Positions 32,186 through 41,761 of a stretch of DNA of 64,000 nt are shown here, piece after piece (position 1 is the first letter of the stretch; each line of letters begins with the position of its first letter). Under the pieces are notes generated by a model. That model was not told the origin of the DNA. It worked only from the letters and a program-made list of their open reading frames with translations, and did no database searches. Origin of the DNA: Clostridium sp. AF15-31 (lineage in GTDB: Bacteria; Bacillota; Clostridia; Lachnospirales; Lachnospiraceae); assembly GCF_003461625.1 (NCBI RefSeq), contig NZ_QTXL01000007.1:1-64000 (forward strand), written 5' to 3'. Position numbers and translations under genes: made by a program.

Positions 32186-34132
32186 ATGTCATTAAATGAT
32201 TATGTAAAAGCGCAGAAGCTTGGTGAAAAGAGATATCAGGCTGCACTTTCTAAAAATGAATATCCATATCTGCCGGTACTGGATGAACTGATCACGAATT
32301 CCGATATTGCAGGCGAAGTAAATCTTGGTTTACAGCATATTTCTCTCGATCGGGTTGTAGGTACAGCGACAAAAGGCCGTACTACAGCATTTGCAAGTAA
32401 CTTCATGCCTATATTAGATGCGAATTCTGAATTCGGAAATAAATGGTCATCTCTCTGTGACTCTCATATAGAAGAAGGAATCCATGACCCGATCAAAGTA
32501 TATGAATATATGAATAAATTCTATGTCATAGAGGGAAATAAGCGTGTCAGCGTACTGAAATATTTCGGTGCGGATTCTGTCCCTGCGATGGTAATCAGAA
32601 AGCTGCCGAAGCGGACAGATGAGCTGGAAAACAAGATTTATTATGAATTTGTAGATTTCCATAAGCAGACAGGAATCAACTATATATGGTTCACACAGCT
32701 TGGCGGATATGACAAATTAAGAGAATATATAGGATTGACACCGGATGGTGGATTTACGGATGATGATCGTATGAACCTGAATTCGGCACATCTGGCATTT
32801 GATACAGCATACAGGCAGAAAAACGGCAGTGACAGTCTTCCGATCACGGTAGATGATGCTATGCTTGTATTTTTAAATGTATATGGATACAAGGCATTAC
32901 AGGATATGTCTTATGATGAGGTAAAGGAAAATCTGGAAAAGGTCTGGGATGAGATCGTATTAAGTGCACAGAAGAAGAACATGACGATCGTTCCGAAGCT
33001 GGAACCGGTAGAGTCAAAGAAGAAGCTGTTCAGTATCACGCCGGTACCGAAGAAGCTTAAGATTGCATTTGTTTATGATAAAGAGCCTGAGAATTCTGTA
33101 TGGATTTACAGCCATGATCTTGGAAGAATGGGCGTAGAAGGTAAATTCAAGGATCGGGTTGAGACACATACTTTTTCGAATATGGATGATAATACGAAGC
33201 TTGCAGAATGCCTGGAGCAGATCGCACAGGACAAATTCGATGTTGTATTTACAACCGGCCCGGAGATGCTTCCGGAGTCATTAAAGGCTGCGATCAAATA
33301 TCCGGAATTGAAGATATTAAACTGCTCGTTAAATGTATCGACCAGCCATGTCAGAACGTATTATGCGAGAATGTATGAGGCGAAGTTTATAACCGGTATT
33401 ATCGCAGGTTCACTCTGTGAGGATGGCAGGATCGGCTATGTAGCTGATTATCCGATCTATGGAACGACGGCGAACATCAACGCATTTGCGATGGGAGCAA
33501 AGTTTGTGAATCCAAGAGCGAAAATCTATCTGGAGTGGTCAAAGGTCAAAGGCTCCGATCCGAAGAAACGGTTTAAGGAACTGGGCATCTCCTATGTATC
33601 CGATAAGGATATGATCACACCGCTTACGGCCTCCCGTGAATTCGGTCTGTATTCCTGCGATGGGAACGAGATATCGAATCTTGCGATGCCATTTTACAAC
33701 TGGCGCGTATTCTATGAGAAGATCGTTCAGTTGATTCTGGATGGTAACTGGAAGCTGGAAGAAAAGAACGAGAAAGTAAAGGTTCTGAATTACTGGTGGG
33801 GCATGTCTGCCGGAGTGATCGATGTGATCTGTTCGAACCATCTTCCGGTTGGAACGGCGAGACTGGTAAATCTGATGAAGCGATTGATTAAGGATGGTAC
33901 GGTAAGTCCATTCTACGGCAAGCTCTATTCACAGAATGGAGTGGTTCGTGATGATGAAGATGGTGAAATGAGCCCTGAGGAGATCATGAAGATGGATTGG
34001 TTGGCAGATATTGTTGTTGGTTCGATCCCGACTCTGGATGAGCTGGTAGAAGATGCCAGAGATGTTGTTGCTTTCCAGGGAGTTAATACGCCGGAAAATC
34101 TGGAATTGAAAAAAACTACAGACATAGTATAA
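32186..34132 (+). CDS. ParB-like/BMP-family fusion, cytoplasmic substrate-binding protein
   Basis: A 648-residue protein without signal peptide or transmembrane segment. Residues about 64-145 resemble a ParB/sulfiredoxin-like domain (DPIKVYEYMNKFYVIEGNKR, VSVLKYFGADSVPAMVI). Residues about 292-600 resemble a BMP/PnrA-type (Med) nucleoside-binding domain (KLKIAFVYDKEPENSVW, ARMYEAKFITGIIAGSLCED, GRIGYVADYPIYGTTANINA). BMP proteins normally are extracytoplasmic lipoproteins of ABC importers; this one appears cytoplasmic and has no permease genes nearby, so a sensing or regulatory role is more likely. AGGAGG precedes the ATG. Confidence 0.7.
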   Translation: MSLNDYVKAQKLGEKRYQAALSKNEYPYLPVLDELITNSDIAGEVNLGLQHISLDRVVGTATKGRTTAFASNFMPILDANSEFGNKWSSLCDSHIEEGIHDPIKVYEYMNKFYVIEGNKRVSVLKYFGADSVPAMVIRKLPKRTDELENKIYYEFVDFHKQTGINYIWFTQLGGYDKLREYIGLTPDGGFTDDDRMNLNSAHLAFDTAYRQKNGSDSLPITVDDAMLVFLNVYGYKALQDMSYDEVKENLEKVWDEIVLSAQKKNMTIVPKLEPVESKKKLFSITPVPKKLKIAFVYDKEPENSVWIYSHDLGRMGVEGKFKDRVETHTFSNMDDNTKLAECLEQIAQDKFDVVFTTGPEMLPESLKAAIKYPELKILNCSLNVSTSHVRTYYARMYEAKFITGIIAGSLCEDGRIGYVADYPIYGTTANINAFAMGAKFVNPRAKIYLEWSKVKGSDPKKRFKELGISYVSDKDMITPLTASREFGLYSCDGNEISNLAMPFYNWRVFYEKIVQLILDGNWKLEEKNEKVKVLNYWWGMSAGVIDVICSNHLPVGTARLVNLMKRLIKDGTVSPFYGKLYSQNGVVRDDEDGEMSPEEIMKMDWLADIVVGSIPTLDELVEDARDVVAFQGVNTPENLELKKTTDIV

Positions 34133-34247
34133 TAAGGCTATGCGGGTCTTGTGATCCAGAGTACGAATGTAGATGAGCGGGTTTTCTTTATGGAAACAGG
34201 CGGGGTACAGTTTCGTAGAAAAGAAAAGAAAACACGGAGATACGGAT

Positions 34248-34871
34248 ATGAAGATTCTTGTTCTGGCGGATGCAGAATCAAAATACTTATGGGATTATTT
34301 TGATAAGAAAAAATTAGAAGGAATTGACCTGATCATTTCCTGCGGCGACCTGGCACCGCAGTATCTGTCGTTCCTTGCGACATTTACACATGCCCCGGTT
34401 CTGTATGTATATGGAAACCACGATACCTGTTACGCAGACACACCACCGGATGGCTGTATCTGCATTGACGATCGAATCTATGTATATAAAGGAATACGGA
34501 TCTTGGGTCTTGGAGGCTGTATGGAGTATCAGTACAATGGTGCACCGCATCAGTATACCGAGAAAGCAATGGAGAAGCGCGTTCGTAAGCTGGGTCGGCA
34601 GATAAGAAAAAATCGTGGATTTGATATTATGATCACGCATGCCCCTGCGTATCGGATCAATGACTCCGAGGATCTTTGTCATACCGGTTTCAAGTGCTTC
34701 CGGACAATGATCGAAGACTATCATCCGCAGTATCTGGTACATGGTCATGTGCATAGTAATTATGGCAGGGATTTTGTACGGGAATCCAGATACCTGGATA
34801 CCACGATCATAAATGCATTTGAAAAATATATTATAGAAATAGATGAGACTGCCTTACAGGCAGCGAAATAG
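34248..34871 (+). CDS. Metallophosphoesterase
   Basis: A 207-residue calcineurin-like phosphoesterase. Metal-binding motifs in order: VLADAES (a D-x-H position where His is replaced by Glu), IISCGDLAPQYL (GD), VYGNHDT (GNHD), MITHAPAYR (H) and VHGHVHSNY (GHxH). The start is ATG 34248 with GGAG upstream; the longer frame from 34173 lacks a site. The first motif is atypical. Substrate unknown. Confidence 0.83.
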   Translation: MKILVLADAESKYLWDYFDKKKLEGIDLIISCGDLAPQYLSFLATFTHAPVLYVYGNHDTCYADTPPDGCICIDDRIYVYKGIRILGLGGCMEYQYNGAPHQYTEKAMEKRVRKLGRQIRKNRGFDIMITHAPAYRINDSEDLCHTGFKCFRTMIEDYHPQYLVHGHVHSNYGRDFVRESRYLDTTIINAFEKYIIEIDETALQAAK

Positions 34872-34875
34872 TCTT

Positions 34876-34914
34876 GCAAGCCAGGCGAAAGTTTGATAAA
34901 CTTAAGCTTGGCTT
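34876..34914 (+). other. Hairpin upstream of citrate synthase
   Basis: AAGCCAGGC pairs with GCTTGGCTT and an inner AAGTTT with AAACTT (34876-34914). No T run; position suggests a leader or 3' UTR structure. Confidence 0.45.
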
Positions 34915-34943
34915 AAATACTATATTCGAAAGGAGATAGAGGT

Positions 34944-36302
34944 TTGGAAAAGGGAAGTGCAGAGTACGAGAAAATTTTAGATGAACTGGTTGGTTATTGC
35001 AATGATTCAGGTACGATCGATCAGAACCTCTATGTTACATATGATGTTAAGAGAGGCCTTCGTGATTCAAATGGAAAAGGTGTCTTAACAGGTCTGACAG
35101 AGATTTCAGATGTATCCGGTTTTGCGGTTCAGGATGGTGAACTGGTTCCTTCAGACGGAAGACTCTATATTCAGGGATATAATATCGAAGATCTGGAACG
35201 TGGATTCCACGGAAGCAAGTTCGGCTTTGAGGAGACAATCTACCTGCTTTTATTCGGTGAACTGCCGACCAGAACTCAGTTTAATAAATTTAAGGAATTG
35301 ATGGAGACGTTCCGGGAGCTCCCAAGAAAGTTTGCTCGTGATGTGATTTTAAAAGCACCAAGTAAGAATATGATGAATGTCTTACAGCGATGTGTGCTTA
35401 CTTTATATTCATATGATGACTGCCCGGATGACATCAGCATTCGAAATGTCCTTCGTCAAAGTATGGAACTGATTGCACAGTTTCCGCTGATCGCTGCATA
35501 TGGCTATCAGGGCTATAAGCATTATTATCAGGATAAGAGTCTTATCATTCACAATCCGAAGCCGGGCCTTTCGACAGCAGAGAATTTCCTCCGCCTGATC
35601 CGTGCGGATAAGAAGTATACTGAGCTTGAAGCGCAGGTATTGGATATCTGTCTGGTGCTTCATTCAGAGCATGGTGGTGGTAACAACTCCACATTTACAA
35701 CACATGTTATATCATCAACCGGAACTGATACCTATTCAACCGTTGCCGGTTCTCTCGGTTCTTTAAAAGGACCGAAGCATGGTGGTGCGAACCTGAAGGT
35801 TCAGCAGATGATGGATGACTTGAAGGCTCATGTAAAAGACTGGAGCGATGAAGCGGCGATCCGTGAATATCTTCAGGGACTGCTTGATAAGAAGGGCTTT
35901 GATCATAGCGGTCTGATCTATGGTATGGGACATGCTGTTTATACGGTGTCCGATCCAAGAGCCAAGATTCTGAAGCGTTATGCCGGAAGACTTGCAGAAG
36001 AAAAGGGTATGCAGGAGGAGTTCAAGCTGTACACGGATATTGAACGGATCTCTATGGAGCTTCTTGCAAAGAAGCGAAACTCCGTTATCTCTGCAAATGT
36101 CGATTTCTACAGTGGATTTGTATATCGTATGCTTGATATACCGATCGAACTGTTTACTCCGATCTTCGCGATCGCAAGAATCGCAGGCTGGAGCGCACAT
36201 AGAATAGAAGAGCTGGTAAATGCCGGTAAGATCATCCGTCCGGCTTACAAATATGTCGGAACGCATAAGACATATCTGGATATGGACGAGAGAAACTGGT
36301 AG
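34944..36302 (+). CDS. Citrate synthase family protein
   Basis: A 452-residue citrate/2-methylcitrate synthase. Catalytic His regions SEHGGGNNSTFTTHVISST, GSLKGPKHGGANLKV and GMGHAVYTVSDPR are present, and the catalytic Asp in SANVDFYSGFVY. It starts at TTG 34944, 8 nt after AAGGAG; no closer ATG exists. It condenses acetyl-CoA with oxaloacetate, feeding glutamate synthesis in fermentative Clostridia. An extended N-terminal region (about 90 residues) is typical of the Lachnospiraceae form. Confidence 0.88.
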   Translation: MEKGSAEYEKILDELVGYCNDSGTIDQNLYVTYDVKRGLRDSNGKGVLTGLTEISDVSGFAVQDGELVPSDGRLYIQGYNIEDLERGFHGSKFGFEETIYLLLFGELPTRTQFNKFKELMETFRELPRKFARDVILKAPSKNMMNVLQRCVLTLYSYDDCPDDISIRNVLRQSMELIAQFPLIAAYGYQGYKHYYQDKSLIIHNPKPGLSTAENFLRLIRADKKYTELEAQVLDICLVLHSEHGGGNNSTFTTHVISSTGTDTYSTVAGSLGSLKGPKHGGANLKVQQMMDDLKAHVKDWSDEAAIREYLQGLLDKKGFDHSGLIYGMGHAVYTVSDPRAKILKRYAGRLAEEKGMQEEFKLYTDIERISMELLAKKRNSVISANVDFYSGFVYRMLDIPIELFTPIFAIARIAGWSAHRIEELVNAGKIIRPAYKYVGTHKTYLDMDERNW

Positions 36303-36311
36303 GACTATATA

Positions 36312-36372
36312 AAATAAATACGGGACAATTATTAGGTTTGCTTCACAAAGATAATAATTGTCCCGTATTTGT
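36312..36372. terminator. Bidirectional terminator between convergent genes
   Basis: AATACGGGACAATTATTA (36317-36334) pairs with TAATAATTGTCCCGTATT (36352-36369). A-rich and T-rich flanks suit both directions; it reaches the stop codon of the minus-strand gene. Confidence 0.8.
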
Positions 36373-37236
36373 TTATTTACTCCATCTTCCGGCAGCGCCG
36401 CATGGCAGTACCAGACCGGAGCCTGTAACCGGAAGTCCTACTTCGTCGGAGATAACATGACCGCCGAATTTAGACTGTACCTCGGTTGCTATCATATAGG
36501 TAAGAACGGCTGGTGCAAGTCCGGTCGTATAGGAATTGACCAGGAAGAAAAGCGGATCATCGCAGAGCAGCTCGCTGCACAGCTTGATAAACGGATGTAT
36601 CTTTTCTTCGATCTTCCAGATCTCGCCCTTTGGTCCTCGGCCGTAGGATGGTGGGTCCATAATGATCGCATCATAGTGATTGCCACGGCGGATCTCACGT
36701 TCTACGAATTTTACACAGTCATCAACGATCCAGCGGATCGGAGCATCTTCGAGTCCGGATGAGACTGCATTTTCCTTTGCCCATGTAACCATGCCCTTAG
36801 AAGCATCAACATGAGTAACTGCCGCACCTGCTTTTGCTGCCGCACAGGTTGCACCGCCGGTATAAGCGAAAAGGTTTAATACCTTGATCTCTTTCTTTTT
36901 CGATGAGCGGATCAGGTCAGAGAACCAGTCCCAGTTGGCTGCCTGTTCCGGAAACAGACCGGTGTGTTTGAAGCTGAATGGTTTTAGGTTAAAGGTCAGA
37001 TCTTTATAATGAATCGACCATTGCTGCGGAAGGTTAAAGAACTCCCATTCACCGCCGCCCTTATTGCTGCGGTGGTAGTGACCATTTAGCTGCTTCCAGC
37101 GTTTATCTGTTTTTGGAGTTGACCACAGAACCTGTGGATCGGGACGAAGGAGAATGTATTTGCCCCATCGTTCCAGTTTTTCTCCATCTGAACAATCTAT
37201 TACTTCATAATCCTGCCAGTGATCAGCTGTCCACAT
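36373..37236 (-). CDS. Class I SAM-dependent methyltransferase (RlmI/RlmK-like)
   Basis: A 287-residue protein. VLNLFAYTGGATCAAAKAGA is the SAM-binding motif I; VTHVDASKGMVTWAKENA is motif II; DAIIMDPPSYGRGPKGE is the DPPxY catalytic motif. GLFPEQAANWDWF precedes it. Similar to 23S rRNA m5C/m2G methyltransferases, but without an N-terminal PUA domain. The exact target is unknown. Confidence 0.8.
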   Translation of the reverse strand: MWTADHWQDYEVIDCSDGEKLERWGKYILLRPDPQVLWSTPKTDKRWKQLNGHYHRSNKGGGEWEFFNLPQQWSIHYKDLTFNLKPFSFKHTGLFPEQAANWDWFSDLIRSSKKKEIKVLNLFAYTGGATCAAAKAGAAVTHVDASKGMVTWAKENAVSSGLEDAPIRWIVDDCVKFVEREIRRGNHYDAIIMDPPSYGRGPKGEIWKIEEKIHPFIKLCSELLCDDPLFFLVNSYTTGLAPAVLTYMIATEVQSKFGGHVISDEVGLPVTGSGLVLPCGAAGRWSK

Positions 37237-37506
37237 AATCGATATCCTCGTTTCGTTTGAAATATTTATATAAAACTACTATATTATAAGGTGCAGTCAT
37301 TTTCAAGTCAACGATGAAATCTGCATAGAAAGAAAATGAAATCGGCATATAAGGAAAACAAATTGACCGATATCTGCCGGGGTGATAAAATCACAGCAGT
37401 AGAGCAAAACGAAAATATATAATTGCAATAGATAATTTTGGATATAATGAATGCCAAATTATTTGCTCGTGAGAATGTTAATTATGTGAAGGACATTTCA
37501 TGAGCT

Positions 37507-38706
37507 GTGTTTCACAAAATGATGAGCAGATACAAGACAGAAAACATGGAGAAATATATGGATATTATAAAAGAGATCGTGGAGACACATCCACATAAGG
37601 TCGTACTGAGCAATGGAAAGGGAGAATACAAGAAGATCATATTTGCCCGGAAGGTATTAAAGGGCAGAAATGCATACCAGCTTGAGAAATATACACAGAC
37701 GCAGGTCTTTCATGAGAATATCGAAGAAGGAAGGCTGGCAGAGCATATTGCGATGCATTTTCCGGCAGAGTTTAAGCAGATGAATGCATTTTCTCTGACA
37801 ACAGATTATGATGTAAAAGCAGGCAAAAAAGGAAATCTGGCAGTCAGCCGCAGACAGGCGGAGAATAAGACGATATTGGTCGGCGGTAATAATCGCAAGA
37901 AGAAATATATTCTGGATGAGGGAATGGATATTCCTGCATTCCGGGAGCTTGGAATATTTACCAAAGAGGGAAAAGTAGTTTCCTCCATGTATGATAAGTT
38001 CCGTCAGATCAACCGCTTTATCGAGATGGTCGATGATGTGTTAAAGACTTATAAAGGCGATGAGATCAACATTATTGATTTTGGATGCGGCAAATCCTAT
38101 CTGACTTTCTTCTTATATTATTATATAGTAGAGATCCGTCATATGACAGCACATATCACAGGGCTTGATCTGAAAGAACAGGTAATAAAGAACTGTAATA
38201 AGCTGGCAGAAAAATGCGGATATACAGATCTGAAGTTTAAAATCGGTGATATTAATGGATACCGGACAGACCGTAAGGTGGATATGGTAGTGACCTTGCA
38301 TGCCTGTGATACGGCAACTGACTATGCGCTCTATAATGCGATCTGCTGGAACACGACATACATCTTATCTGTTCCGTGCTGCCAGCATGAGTTAAATAAA
38401 CAGATCCGGTCGGAGGAGTTGTCGGCACTGACCAAGTACGGAATCATCAAGGAACGGACAGCGGCATTGATGACTGATGCGATCCGTGGATGTATGCTGG
38501 AATATTGTGGATATAAGACAGATCTGTTGGAATTTATTGATATTGAACATTCACCTAAAAATATTCTGATCCGGGCAGTGAAGAAACCGGTATCAGAGGA
38601 GAAACGGGAGCGGGCAAAAGCAGAAGCGGAACGGTTGTGCCGGACCTTTGGCATTCACCAGACTCTGATGCAGCTTGTGCTGACGGAAGAAAGGAGCCAT
38701 TCATGA
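37507..38706 (+). CDS. SAM-dependent methyltransferase (Methyltransf_32-like)
   Basis: A 399-residue protein. Residues about 20-150 form an N-terminal domain with KKIIFARKVLKGRNAYQLEK, TQTQVFHENI. Motif I is NIIDFGCGKSYLTFFLYYY, followed by ITGLDLKEQVI, LHACDTATDYAL and SVPCCQHELNKQI, typical of the methyltransferase domain family PF13679. The start is uncertain: GTG 37507 gives the full frame, ATG 37519/37522 are alternatives; the best ribosome site (GAAGGA) lies at 37488. The next gene overlaps by 4 bp. Confidence 0.75.
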   Translation: MFHKMMSRYKTENMEKYMDIIKEIVETHPHKVVLSNGKGEYKKIIFARKVLKGRNAYQLEKYTQTQVFHENIEEGRLAEHIAMHFPAEFKQMNAFSLTTDYDVKAGKKGNLAVSRRQAENKTILVGGNNRKKKYILDEGMDIPAFRELGIFTKEGKVVSSMYDKFRQINRFIEMVDDVLKTYKGDEINIIDFGCGKSYLTFFLYYYIVEIRHMTAHITGLDLKEQVIKNCNKLAEKCGYTDLKFKIGDINGYRTDRKVDMVVTLHACDTATDYALYNAICWNTTYILSVPCCQHELNKQIRSEELSALTKYGIIKERTAALMTDAIRGCMLEYCGYKTDLLEFIDIEHSPKNILIRAVKKPVSEEKRERAKAEAERLCRTFGIHQTLMQLVLTEERSHS

Positions 38707-39578
38707 AGCGGATTTTAATATATGATTGTAATACAGTGGATACCGTTTATGCACCGCTTGTATGCAGAGAGATCATGATTCAGGATGATCTGATCGACCG
38801 TCTGGCATGCGGCTATGTTTCAAAAGCTTCGAAAGAAGAACTGCAGAAGCAGGGATTTCGCGTGATGGGAGCAGAAGAAAGGGGAAATCATGCCGGCTGC
38901 ACTTTTATAACAGAATTGGTTGCCCATGCATTTGACCGGCAGGTCGGAGGAATCGATATTGTGACCGATGATGATACGATCCTGGCGGCAGTTGTAAAGG
39001 CACAGGAGCAGGGCAAGAATATTCGGGTATTTGGCAGTAACGCACACAGCGAATCGTTTATCCGCAGATGTAATCGCTTCTGTTATATAGATATTTTGCA
39101 GGGCTATGAACCGGAACAGTGTCTGACACCATTATCAGAGATTGTATCTGATGTCTACCGCATTATAATAGAAGAAAGAGCTTCGGGTATCTGTACAGAA
39201 CTGGCAGGATTGATATATAAGCTCACAAAGCTGCACACAGAATTCGATACCAGAAACTATGGATATACCAGCATGGAAGAACTAATTCTGAAAAATGGAA
39301 AAGATATTCAATTCTATAAAGCTGGAGAGCAGTATTATCTCGAGATGATCGATGACCGGGAAAACGTAGAACACTTTATCACATCGTATCTGTCAGAACG
39401 GAATAACAAGATAGATGATATGCAGGAGCTGTTTGATGCATTATCAGAAGAATTCGAACGATTTGATACCAGAAATTATGGTTACGCATCGGATATCGCT
39501 TTTCTTTTAAGTTTCCCGAAACTGGAAATATATAATAACAGGGGCGTGAAGCTGAAGCAGAGCTTTAAGCTGAAATAA
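38703..39578 (+). CDS. NYN-domain protein with two LOTUS/OST-HTH-like domains
   Basis: A 291-residue protein starting at ATG 38703, overlapping the upstream stop (ATGA). Residues 1-135 resemble an NYN (PIN-like) domain: ILIYDCNTVD in place of the usual I-D-x-x-N, and GGIDIVTDDDTILAAVVKAQ then GKNIRVFG in place of SGDSDF. Two LOTUS-like repeats follow, each with FDTRNYGYxS (about residues 180-235 and 250-291). Such pairs occur in RNA-binding or RNA-cleaving proteins. Coupling to a methyltransferase suggests RNA metabolism, but this is inference. Confidence 0.68.
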   Translation: MKRILIYDCNTVDTVYAPLVCREIMIQDDLIDRLACGYVSKASKEELQKQGFRVMGAEERGNHAGCTFITELVAHAFDRQVGGIDIVTDDDTILAAVVKAQEQGKNIRVFGSNAHSESFIRRCNRFCYIDILQGYEPEQCLTPLSEIVSDVYRIIIEERASGICTELAGLIYKLTKLHTEFDTRNYGYTSMEELILKNGKDIQFYKAGEQYYLEMIDDRENVEHFITSYLSERNNKIDDMQELFDALSEEFERFDTRNYGYASDIAFLLSFPKLEIYNNRGVKLKQSFKLK

Positions 39579-39698
39579 GCGATAACGTTTCTATTGTGCA
39601 TTATATATAGAAGAAACAGATAAAATATAACAGTATGACGGATGAAAAAGTGCAGGGAAATATAATAAAAAATTTCTTAAAAAATATAGAAAAAATGC

Positions 39699-39727
39699 TT
39701 GCATTCCGCAAAAACGTGTTATATAAT
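39699..39727 (+). promoter_or_regulatory. Promoter of the S10-spc-alpha ribosomal superoperon
   Basis: TTGCAT (39699-39704), 17-bp spacer, TATAAT (39722-39727), with an A-tract-rich UP-like region upstream (39656-39695). About 240 nt of leader precede rpsJ. Confidence 0.8.
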
Positions 39728-39966
39728 CAAACGTGCTGTGACATGATAGCGTTGAAACGGAGGTTGCTGTATCGCATAGATACAGGTTTTTCGTGGAGCG
39801 AATGTCAATAAAGAATTACTGACGACAAGTCACTGTACCAATAACTGTCTATCAAAAGGATAGAAACGACGTGTTGATTCTGATTTAATTCAGGATACAC
39901 ACGGGAGAGTGTACAGTCACCACTTGTTGTACTATTAAAAAGTGCGAAAAGGAGGCGGCTTTTTTT
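39728..39966 (+). promoter_or_regulatory. S10 operon leader with attenuator-like hairpins
   Basis: CTGTATC-GCATA-GATACAG then GTTTTT (39767-39791) is a compact intrinsic-terminator-like hairpin only about 35 nt after the start of transcription. Further downstream, CTATCAAAAGGATAG and AGTGTACA...TTGTACTATT can pair. This suggests attenuation or autogenous control of the operon. Confidence 0.55.
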
Positions 39967-40278
39967 ATGGCAAAACAGATTATGAGAATCACATTGAAGG
40001 CGTACGACCACAAACTTATCGATCAGGCTGCTGGACAGATCATCGATACTGTTAAAAAGACAGGAGCTAAAGTCAGCGGACCGGTTCCAATGCCTACAAA
40101 GGTTGAGAAGATTACAATCCTCAGAGCTGTTCATAAGTACAAAGATTCAAGAGAACAGTTCGAGCAGAGAACTCATAAGAGATTAATCGACGTGATTGCA
40201 CCAACACAGAAGACAATTGATGCATTACAGAAGATCGATTTATCAGCTGGCGTATACATCGACGTAAAGATGAAATAA
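39967..40278 (+). CDS. rpsJ: Ribosomal protein S10
   Basis: 103 residues; [36 protein letters not shown] and [15 protein letters not shown] are S10 signatures. First gene of the superoperon; 156 bp of structured sequence separate it from rplC, wider than other gaps in the operon. Confidence 0.98.
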   Translation: MAKQIMRITLKAYDHKLIDQAAGQIIDTVKKTGAKVSGPVPMPTKVEKITILRAVHKYKDSREQFEQRTHKRLIDVIAPTQKTIDALQKIDLSAGVYIDVKMK

Positions 40279-40329
40279 TCAGCCACAAAAATTAGAAGTG
40301 AACTAATCAAATCACAAAAAAACAAACAT

Positions 40330-40425
40330 AGCACGAAACAGTGCACAAGCAGTAACCTAATGCATCCGAAGGATGTAATTTAGTATGATTGTCAAGACAA
40401 TCCGCTGTGAATTAAATTAGGAGGA
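40330..40425 (+). other. Structured spacer rpsJ-rplC
   Basis: CTAATGCATCC-GAA-GGATGTAATTTAG (about 40360-40385) and GATTGTC-AA-GACAATC (about 40388-40403) form two stable hairpins in an otherwise compact operon. No T run. Possible regulatory or processing structure. Confidence 0.5.
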
Positions 40426-40434
40426 AAACTTAAA

Positions 40435-41118
40435 ATGAAGAAAGCTATTTTAGCAACAAAAGTCGGAATGACTCAGATCTTCGACGAAAACGGCGTTTTA
40501 GTGCCGGTAACAGTTTTACAGGCTGGTCCATGTGTTGTAACCCAGGTAAAAACAGTTGAGAATGACGGTTATGATGCAATTCAGGTAGGATTCGGCGAAA
40601 AGAAAGAAAGAATCACAACAAAAGATGTATCAGGAAAGAAAGTAATCAGAAACCCACATGGTGCTGGTAAGGCAGAAGTTGGACATGCAAAGAAAGCAAA
40701 CACAACACCTAAGACTTTCTACAGAGAGTTCAGACTTGATGACTGTGCTCAGTACGAACTTGGTGCAGAGATCAAAGCCGATGTATTTGCTGAAGGAGAC
40801 AAGATTGACGTCACAGCAAAGACAAAAGGTAAGGGATATGCAGGCGGTCTTAAGAGACACGGCTTAAAGTCAGGTCCTTCAGGACATGGTTCCAAGTATC
40901 ACAGACATGCAGGTTCAAACGGTTCAGCTACTACACCAGGTAGAGTATTCAAAGGTAAGAAGATGCCTGGACATATGGGTAGCGTAAGAGTTACAATCCA
41001 GAACCTTGAGGTAGTTAAGATAGATGTAGAAAATGATGTTATTTTGGTAAAGGGCGCAGTTCCGGGACCAAAGAAATCATTAGTAATGATTAAGGATACA
41101 GTAAAGACTGGCAAGTAG
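40435..41118 (+). CDS. rplC: Ribosomal protein L3
   Basis: 227 residues; [35 protein letters not shown] and [20 protein letters not shown] mark L3. Slightly longer than the usual 205-215 residues, with an acidic insertion around [20 protein letters not shown] precedes the ATG. Confidence 0.98.
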   Translation: MKKAILATKVGMTQIFDENGVLVPVTVLQAGPCVVTQVKTVENDGYDAIQVGFGEKKERITTKDVSGKKVIRNPHGAGKAEVGHAKKANTTPKTFYREFRLDDCAQYELGAEIKADVFAEGDKIDVTAKTKGKGYAGGLKRHGLKSGPSGHGSKYHRHAGSNGSATTPGRVFKGKKMPGHMGSVRVTIQNLEVVKIDVENDVILVKGAVPGPKKSLVMIKDTVKTGK

Positions 41119-41140
41119 TCTTTAGGAAGGAGGAACGAAA

Positions 41141-41761
41141 ATGGCATCAGTTAAGGTTTATGACATCGAAGGAAAAGAAGTTGAGACATTAGAACTCAAT
41201 GATTCTATATTCGGTGTAGAGATAAATGAACATTTAATGCATCTGGCTGTAGTTGGCCAGCTGGCAAATAGCCGTCAGGGTACACAGAGCGCAAAGACTC
41301 GTTCTGAAGTATCAGGTGGTGGAAGAAAGCCATGGAGACAGAAAGGAACAGGTCATGCAAGACAGGGTTCAACAAGATCTCCACAGTGGACAGGTGGCGG
41401 AGTTGTATTTGCACCAAAGCCAAGAGATTATTCAGTTAAGATGAATAAGAAAGAAAAGCAGCTTGCTATGAAGTCAGCACTTTCAGCAAAGCTTGCAGAA
41501 GATAAACTTGTTGTAGTTGACAAGATTGAATTAGAAGAGGTTAAGACAAGTGTATTCGCAAAGATCCTTGCAAATCTTAAAGCTCCTAAGTCATTAGTAG
41601 TAACAAAGGACAAGAACGACAAGGTTGTTCTTTCAGCAAACAACATTCCAACAGTTAAGACAACAGCTACAAACTCACTGAGTGTATATGACATTCTTAA
41701 GTATGATAAGCTTGTTCTTACAAAGGATGCTGTAGCAGCAATTGAGGAGGTGTACGCATAA
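41141..41761 (+). CDS. rplD: Ribosomal protein L4
   Basis: 206 residues; [22 protein letters not shown] region with [19 protein letters not shown] is the L4 loop that lines the exit tunnel. Its stop overlaps the rplW ATG by one base. Confidence 0.98.
   Translation: MASVKVYDIEGKEVETLELNDSIFGVEINEHLMHLAVVGQLANSRQGTQSAKTRSEVSGGGRKPWRQKGTGHARQGSTRSPQWTGGGVVFAPKPRDYSVKMNKKEKQLAMKSALSAKLAEDKLVVVDKIELEEVKTSVFAKILANLKAPKSLVVTKDKNDKVVLSANNIPTVKTTATNSLSVYDILKYDKLVLTKDAVAAIEEVYA

Noticed and set aside
36358..36762. Plus-strand open frame of 134 codons
   Set aside because: Lies wholly antisense to the methyltransferase gene on the minus strand, which has clear SAM motifs.
37500..37601. Short frame from ATG 37500 (33 codons) with a good ribosome site
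   Set aside because: Overlaps the methyltransferase start in another frame and shows no recognisable features; noted only because it makes that gene's start uncertain.
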